Shown here one piece after another: positions 36,395-40,000 of a DNA stretch of 40,000 bases; position 1 is the stretch's first letter, and every line of letters begins with the position of its first letter. A program made the translations under genes and the position numbers. The notes below the pieces were generated by a model. It did not search any database and was not told the origin of the DNA. It was given only the letters and a program-made list of their open reading frames with translations. Source of the stretch: Rickettsiales bacterium (lineage in GTDB: Bacteria > Pseudomonadota > Alphaproteobacteria > Rickettsiales > UBA1997); contig JAJTDS010000002.1 of assembly GCA_021298605.1 (NCBI GenBank), positions 1 through 40,000 of the forward strand. The letters are read 5' to 3'.

Positions 36395-37864
36395 AAAAAA
36401 CTTAGCTAAATCACGAATATGCTCGATTAAATGTAGATTAAGCTGTGGAAGGGTTTTTTTAATATTATCAAAATTTTTATTCTTAGCATTTGCCTTTGGC
36501 ACGAGACAATCTGCAAAACCTAGTTTAACCGCCTCTTTTAATCTTGCCTCTAAATTTCCAACCATTCTTACCTCTCCTGTAAGCCCTATTTCTCCTATTG
36601 CAATAGTTGCAGAGTTGTTTTTATTAGCTTGAGAGATGTTTTTTTGTTGATTGGTTGAGGTTTTTACAACAAACGGAATATCTTTTGCAGAAGAAATTAA
36701 GGCACAAGCAACCGCCAAATCTGCAGATGTTTCAACGATTTTAAGCCCCCCAACAATATTTAAATAAATTTCCTTATCAAATAAATTTAACCCAAAGCGA
36801 TTATTAATTACGGCAATAATCATTGCTAGACGATTATTATCCCAACCAACAACCGCCCTTCTTGGCATTGGCATAAAGGAGGGTGAAACCAATGCCTGAA
36901 TTTCAGCAAGAATTGGCCTTGTGCCTTCTATTCCGCCAAAGATTGCGGTTCCGCTAGTATCTCTTTCATAATTGTTTAAAAATAATTCGCTAGGGTTTGA
37001 AACTTCTGCAAGCCCAGTGTCATTCATTTCAAAAACCCCTATTTCGTTCGCGGCTCCAAAACGATTCTTTACCGCTCTTAAAATGCGGAAATGAAGATCT
37101 TTTTCACCCTCAAAATAAAGGACGGTATCAACCATATGCTCTAAAACTTTTGGCCCAGCCAATTGACCGTCTTTAGTAACATGACTTACAATTAAAAGAG
37201 TTACATTATGCTTTTTGGCAAACACTGTTAACTCAAAAGAACTTGCTCTAACCTGCGAAACTGTTCCGGGTGCAGAGGATAGATCTTCTACAAACATTGT
37301 TTGAATTGAGTCAATAATAACAATTGTTGGTTGTTTATCAACGGTTATTGAGGCAATAATTTCGGCAACATTAGTTGTTGATGCCAATTGTACATTTTCT
37401 TGATTAATGTTGAGCCTTTTAGCTCTAAGCCTAACCTGATCAACTGATTCTTCTCCAGAAATATAAACTACTCTATTTTTATTTTGTGCCAAACTTTGTG
37501 CAGTTTGCAATAGCAAAGTTGATTTTCCAATTCCGGGGTCTCCACCAATCAAAACCACTGAACCCTTAACTAAACCTCCACCTAAAACACGATCAAGCTC
37601 TTTTATACAAGTATCAATTCTTGGAAAATCTTTTGCCTCTCCGTTTAAATCAACCAACTCTATTTTTCTTGACTTTTTATTTTGAGTAGAATTTTTACTA
37701 ACGACAACATCATCCAAATGGGAAAAATGAGAATTCTTTCCCGCTCCACCTTCGGCAAATTCTTCAATCATAGAGTTCCAATCCCCGCAATCAGGACATT
37801 TACCAGACCATTTAAAATGCACTGAACCACAAGATTGACAAGTATAAGCATTTTTTTTTGTCAT
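36386..37864 (-). CDS. radA: DNA repair protein RadA (Sms)
   Basis: RadA is a RecA-like helicase that drives branch migration in recombination and transformation. It has 492 residues. The N-terminal zinc finger uses C9, C12, C23 and C26. Walker A is GDPGIGKST at 108-116, Walker B is in TIVIIDSIQTM, and the diagnostic KNRFG motif lies near 266-270. The C-terminal Lon-like domain (about 315-492) includes GGLKIVETSADLAVACALISS. All motifs are intact. It is convergent with the plus-strand run ending at 36365 and lies about 90 nt downstream of the beta-lactamase gene on the same strand. ATG start. Confidence 0.97.
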   Translation of the reverse strand: MTKKNAYTCQSCGSVHFKWSGKCPDCGDWNSMIEEFAEGGAGKNSHFSHLDDVVVSKNSTQNKKSRKIELVDLNGEAKDFPRIDTCIKELDRVLGGGLVKGSVVLIGGDPGIGKSTLLLQTAQSLAQNKNRVVYISGEESVDQVRLRAKRLNINQENVQLASTTNVAEIIASITVDKQPTIVIIDSIQTMFVEDLSSAPGTVSQVRASSFELTVFAKKHNVTLLIVSHVTKDGQLAGPKVLEHMVDTVLYFEGEKDLHFRILRAVKNRFGAANEIGVFEMNDTGLAEVSNPSELFLNNYERDTSGTAIFGGIEGTRPILAEIQALVSPSFMPMPRRAVVGWDNNRLAMIIAVINNRFGLNLFDKEIYLNIVGGLKIVETSADLAVACALISSAKDIPFVVKTSTNQQKNISQANKNNSATIAIGEIGLTGEVRMVGNLEARLKEAVKLGFADCLVPKANAKNKNFDNIKKTLPQLNLHLIEHIRDLAKFFKK

Positions 37865-37954
37865 TAGATAATTAAATAAATTTATTGATATGATATTTCT
37901 CTTGCCATTAAAACGATGTTTTAAAGAAGCTGAATTAAGTAGATATGTTTTTTG

Positions 37955-38785
37955 TTAATTAAAAATTCCTTCATTCATTATTTTATTAATTAAAATTTGC
38001 TTCGCTTTCATTCCTCCAGCATTAACTTTTTTATCACCAAACTTTCCACTTATATGAACTACGAACGACACTATTTTGCCATTCTTTTCTCCAAATCCAA
38101 CAAAATAGCCCTCTTTAAAATTAATCTTATCAAAATCGCTTGTGCCTGTTTTACCATAAATAGTCCAGCCATTAGAAAAATAACTTTCTTCAAATAGCTT
38201 TATTAAATCTTTAGTTTTTATTTGCGATTCTTTTGAGAGCTGTAATTTATTCTTTGCAAGATTTTCAATAAATTCGATCTGCTGTAGTGGAGTAATTTTT
38301 AATGAGGAAGAAAGCCAAGATTCCGTTAGTCCGTTGTTTTTATTGGCATCGCCAGACAAATCATTGTTTCCATAATTTATTTTATCTAGGTATAAACGAA
38401 GTTTTTCTATACCAATTTTTGATGTTAAAATTTGCGAGTACCAAACTACTGAAAACCTCATCCAACTCGAAGGAGAATGCTCCCCTTGATGAAAAGATTT
38501 TAAAAATGTAATTGGTTTTTGAGGCATCCAAATCGGAGTATGCCTTCCTACTAATTCACCACTTTCAAACCCAATAACCGCAAGAGGAATTTTAAAAGTT
38601 GAATTTGGTGAGTACAAAGTATTGCAATTTTTACCTTCCTGAACGATGATTTTATTTTCATTTTTTATAATCATGCAATCCAAAACCGCATCACTTGCTA
38701 CCGCATAACCAGAAAATAAAAGTAGCGATGTTAAAAACAATATAAATAGCTTTTTATTAATCGTAAAGGAATATAGCGAATTCAT
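37955..38785 (-). CDS. Class D (OXA-type) serine beta-lactamase
   Basis: This is a predicted periplasmic penicillin-binding-like hydrolase. All class D motifs are present: STFK with the nucleophile Ser (S62, K65 counted from the ATG at 38785), SVV in RFSVVWYSQ, YGN in INYGNNDLSG, a Trp in TESWLSSSLKI that usually stabilises the carboxylated lysine, and KTG in YGKTGTS. A signal peptide (about 11-30) ends in YAVAS. Length of 276 residues is typical. The reading frame opens with TTG at 38842 inside proS; ATG at 38797 or 38785 is more likely, and the latter gives the cleaner signal peptide. It lies just downstream of proS. Activity is inferred from intact motifs; a BlaR-type sensor domain is a less likely alternative. 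Confidence 0.88.
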   Translation of the reverse strand: MNSLYSFTINKKLFILFLTSLLLFSGYAVASDAVLDCMIIKNENKIIVQEGKNCNTLYSPNSTFKIPLAVIGFESGELVGRHTPIWMPQKPITFLKSFHQGEHSPSSWMRFSVVWYSQILTSKIGIEKLRLYLDKINYGNNDLSGDANKNNGLTESWLSSSLKITPLQQIEFIENLAKNKLQLSKESQIKTKDLIKLFEESYFSNGWTIYGKTGTSDFDKINFKEGYFVGFGEKNGKIVSFVVHISGKFGDKKVNAGGMKAKQILINKIMNEGIFN

Positions 38786-38813
38786 ATTTAGTAACATTCT
38801 AATGATATAATAA

Positions 38814-40000
38814 TTATAATTGAAATTTATACAAATTTTCAAGCCCGATTTCTATTTTATTTCCACTAGAACGATTTTTAATTTCAATAGTTTTGTTTGC
38901 AACATTTCTGGGGCCAACAATAATTTGATAAGGAATCCCTATTAAATCTGCAATTGAGAGCTTTTGACCCATTGTTGCATTAGAATCATCAAAAATAACC
39001 GCAATATTTTTATCTTGCAATTTAGCATAAATCTCGTCGCAATATTGCTTACATAATTCATCTTCGCCCCTTATGTTAATTAATGCAACATCGAAGGGGC
39101 TAATTTCTTTTGGCCATATAATTCCTTTATCATCATGATTGGCTTCAATAGCTCCGGCAACCACTCTTGAAACTCCAATTCCATAAGAACCCATTTGAGG
39201 ATAAATTTTTTCACCCTTTCCATCAAGAACAGTAGCATTCATAGCTTTAGAATATTTATCTTTAAAATTAAAAATATGCCCAACCTCAATACCTCTTTTA
39301 ATTGCAAGCCTTTCTTCAGGAATATTGCATTTTTCTGGATTATGCATTTCATCCGCCATAGCATAAATATTCTGCATTTCAGAGATATTGAAATCTTTTT
39401 CCAGAAATAAATCTTCAAATTTTTTATCATAATAAATAGCACTTTCCCCAGTTTCTGCGAGAATATGAAATTCATGAGAAAGATTACCGCCAATAGGTCC
39501 GGTATCAGCTTTTACAGCTATTGGTTTAAGACCCATTGATAAGAAAATTTTAATATAAGTTTCATACATTAAATTATAAGTTTCTTTTGATTTTTCTTCG
39601 TCAACATCAAAAGAATATGAATCTTTCATTAAGAATTCTCTACCTCGCATCAACCCAAATCTAGGGCGAATTTCATCACGAAACTTCCAGTTAATTTGAT
39701 AAAGATTCTTTGGCAAATCTTTGTAGGAACTAACATTATTGCGAAATAAATCAGTCACAACTTCTTCATGGGTTGGTCCGTATAAGAGATCTCTTTGATG
39801 GCGATCTTTTATTCTTAACATTTCTTTGCCATAAACATCATATCTACCAGATTCAACCCATAATTCACTTGGCTGAATAGTTGGCATTAAAACCTCTAAA
39901 GCTCCAGATTTATTCATTTCTCCTCGAATTATATTTTCCACTTTCCTTAAAACCATTAAACCCAAAGGTAGCCAAGAATATATACCAGAGGCTGTTTGTC
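38814..40000 (-). CDS. proS: Prolyl-tRNA synthetase, partial (5' end beyond window)
   Basis: ProRS attaches proline to tRNA-Pro. The window holds about 395 C-terminal residues; the reading frame stays open to 40000 (QTASGIYSWLPLGLMVLR), so the true start lies outside. Apparent starts inside, such as TTG at 39965, are not real. Class II motif 2 is in FRDEIRPRFGLMRGREFLMKDSYSF and motif 3 in GSYGIGVSRVVAG. TGPIGG-x-x-SHEFHIL leads directly to a short linker, so the large editing insertion of E. coli ProRS is absent: this is the short type of alphaproteobacteria. The anticodon-binding domain is about the last 95 residues. It lies just upstream of the beta-lactamase. Confidence 0.95.
   Translation of the reverse strand, partial: QTASGIYSWLPLGLMVLRKVENIIRGEMNKSGALEVLMPTIQPSELWVESGRYDVYGKEMLRIKDRHQRDLLYGPTHEEVVTDLFRNNVSSYKDLPKNLYQINWKFRDEIRPRFGLMRGREFLMKDSYSFDVDEEKSKETYNLMYETYIKIFLSMGLKPIAVKADTGPIGGNLSHEFHILAETGESAIYYDKKFEDLFLEKDFNISEMQNIYAMADEMHNPEKCNIPEERLAIKRGIEVGHIFNFKDKYSKAMNATVLDGKGEKIYPQMGSYGIGVSRVVAGAIEANHDDKGIIWPKEISPFDVALINIRGEDELCKQYCDEIYAKLQDKNIAVIFDDSNATMGQKLSIADLIGIPYQIIVGPRNVANKTIEIKNRSSGNKIEIGLENLYKFQL

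Noticed and set aside
38786-38842. TTG start of the beta-lactamase inside proS
   Set aside because: It adds residues of non-signal-peptide character and overlaps proS; ATG at 38785 or 38797 is more likely.

Overview
The window is a gene-dense, very AT-rich chromosomal segment of an alphaproteobacterium. The best fit is a member of the order Rickettsiales or another host-associated, reduced alphaproteobacterium. The reasons are a 16S rRNA gene standing alone without 23S or 5S, alphaproteobacterial PstA/PstC and short-form ProRS types, a D-amino-acid transaminase, no visible Shine-Dalgarno motifs at most starts, and two decaying outer-membrane protein genes. Some content is unusual for classical obligate intracellular Rickettsia: a complete class II AroA (shikimate pathway), a CcmG thioredoxin, a pseudopilin with a prepilin peptidase, and an intact class D beta-lactamase. 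The species cannot be named from the sequence alone.

Layout. Positions 1-1500 hold two tandem, frameshifted paralogues of a small beta-barrel surface protein. 1522-5631 (minus strand) is a HAD phosphatase, D-amino-acid transaminase, enolase, a membrane-anchored protein of unknown function and an orphan CHMI-type tautomerase. 5771-7266 is the solitary 16S gene (minus), with a consensus promoter about 250 nt upstream and inverted repeats on both sides that would form the pre-16S processing stem. 7584-13051 (minus) runs pstC-pstA-dapB-tilS-holA. dnaA is divergent at 13460. An orphan gene, tgt, ccmG and aroA follow, then nuoM-nuoN, and a cluster of cytochrome b561, pseudopilin, recJ and a pteridine-reductase-like SDR headed by tRNA-Ala(UGC). 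acpP, rpsA-sppA and prepilin peptidase come next. 31126-33117 (plus) is nlpD-ftsY, then dprA (minus), rnhB-tsaC-orphan (plus), radA (minus), a class D beta-lactamase and proS (minus, running off the right edge).

How the genes relate. Most are housekeeping genes for replication (dnaA, holA, rnhB), repair and DNA uptake processing (recJ, radA, dprA), translation (16S, rpsA, tRNA-Ala, tilS, tgt, tsaC, proS), envelope (dapB, dat, nlpD, sppA, beta-lactamase), lipid synthesis (acpP) and respiration (nuoM, nuoN, ccmG, cytochrome b561). Pathway partners (pstS/pstB, the other nuo genes, the rest of ccm and aro, 23S/5S) are not in the window, which agrees with the scattered operons of this group.

I found no convincing undescribed multi-gene system, CRISPR array, transposon or prophage. 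The parts most worth a second look are the isolated 16S unit with its processing stem, the decaying surface-protein pair, the intact beta-lactamase, three uncharacterised proteins, and the general lack of Shine-Dalgarno motifs despite an intact anti-Shine-Dalgarno.
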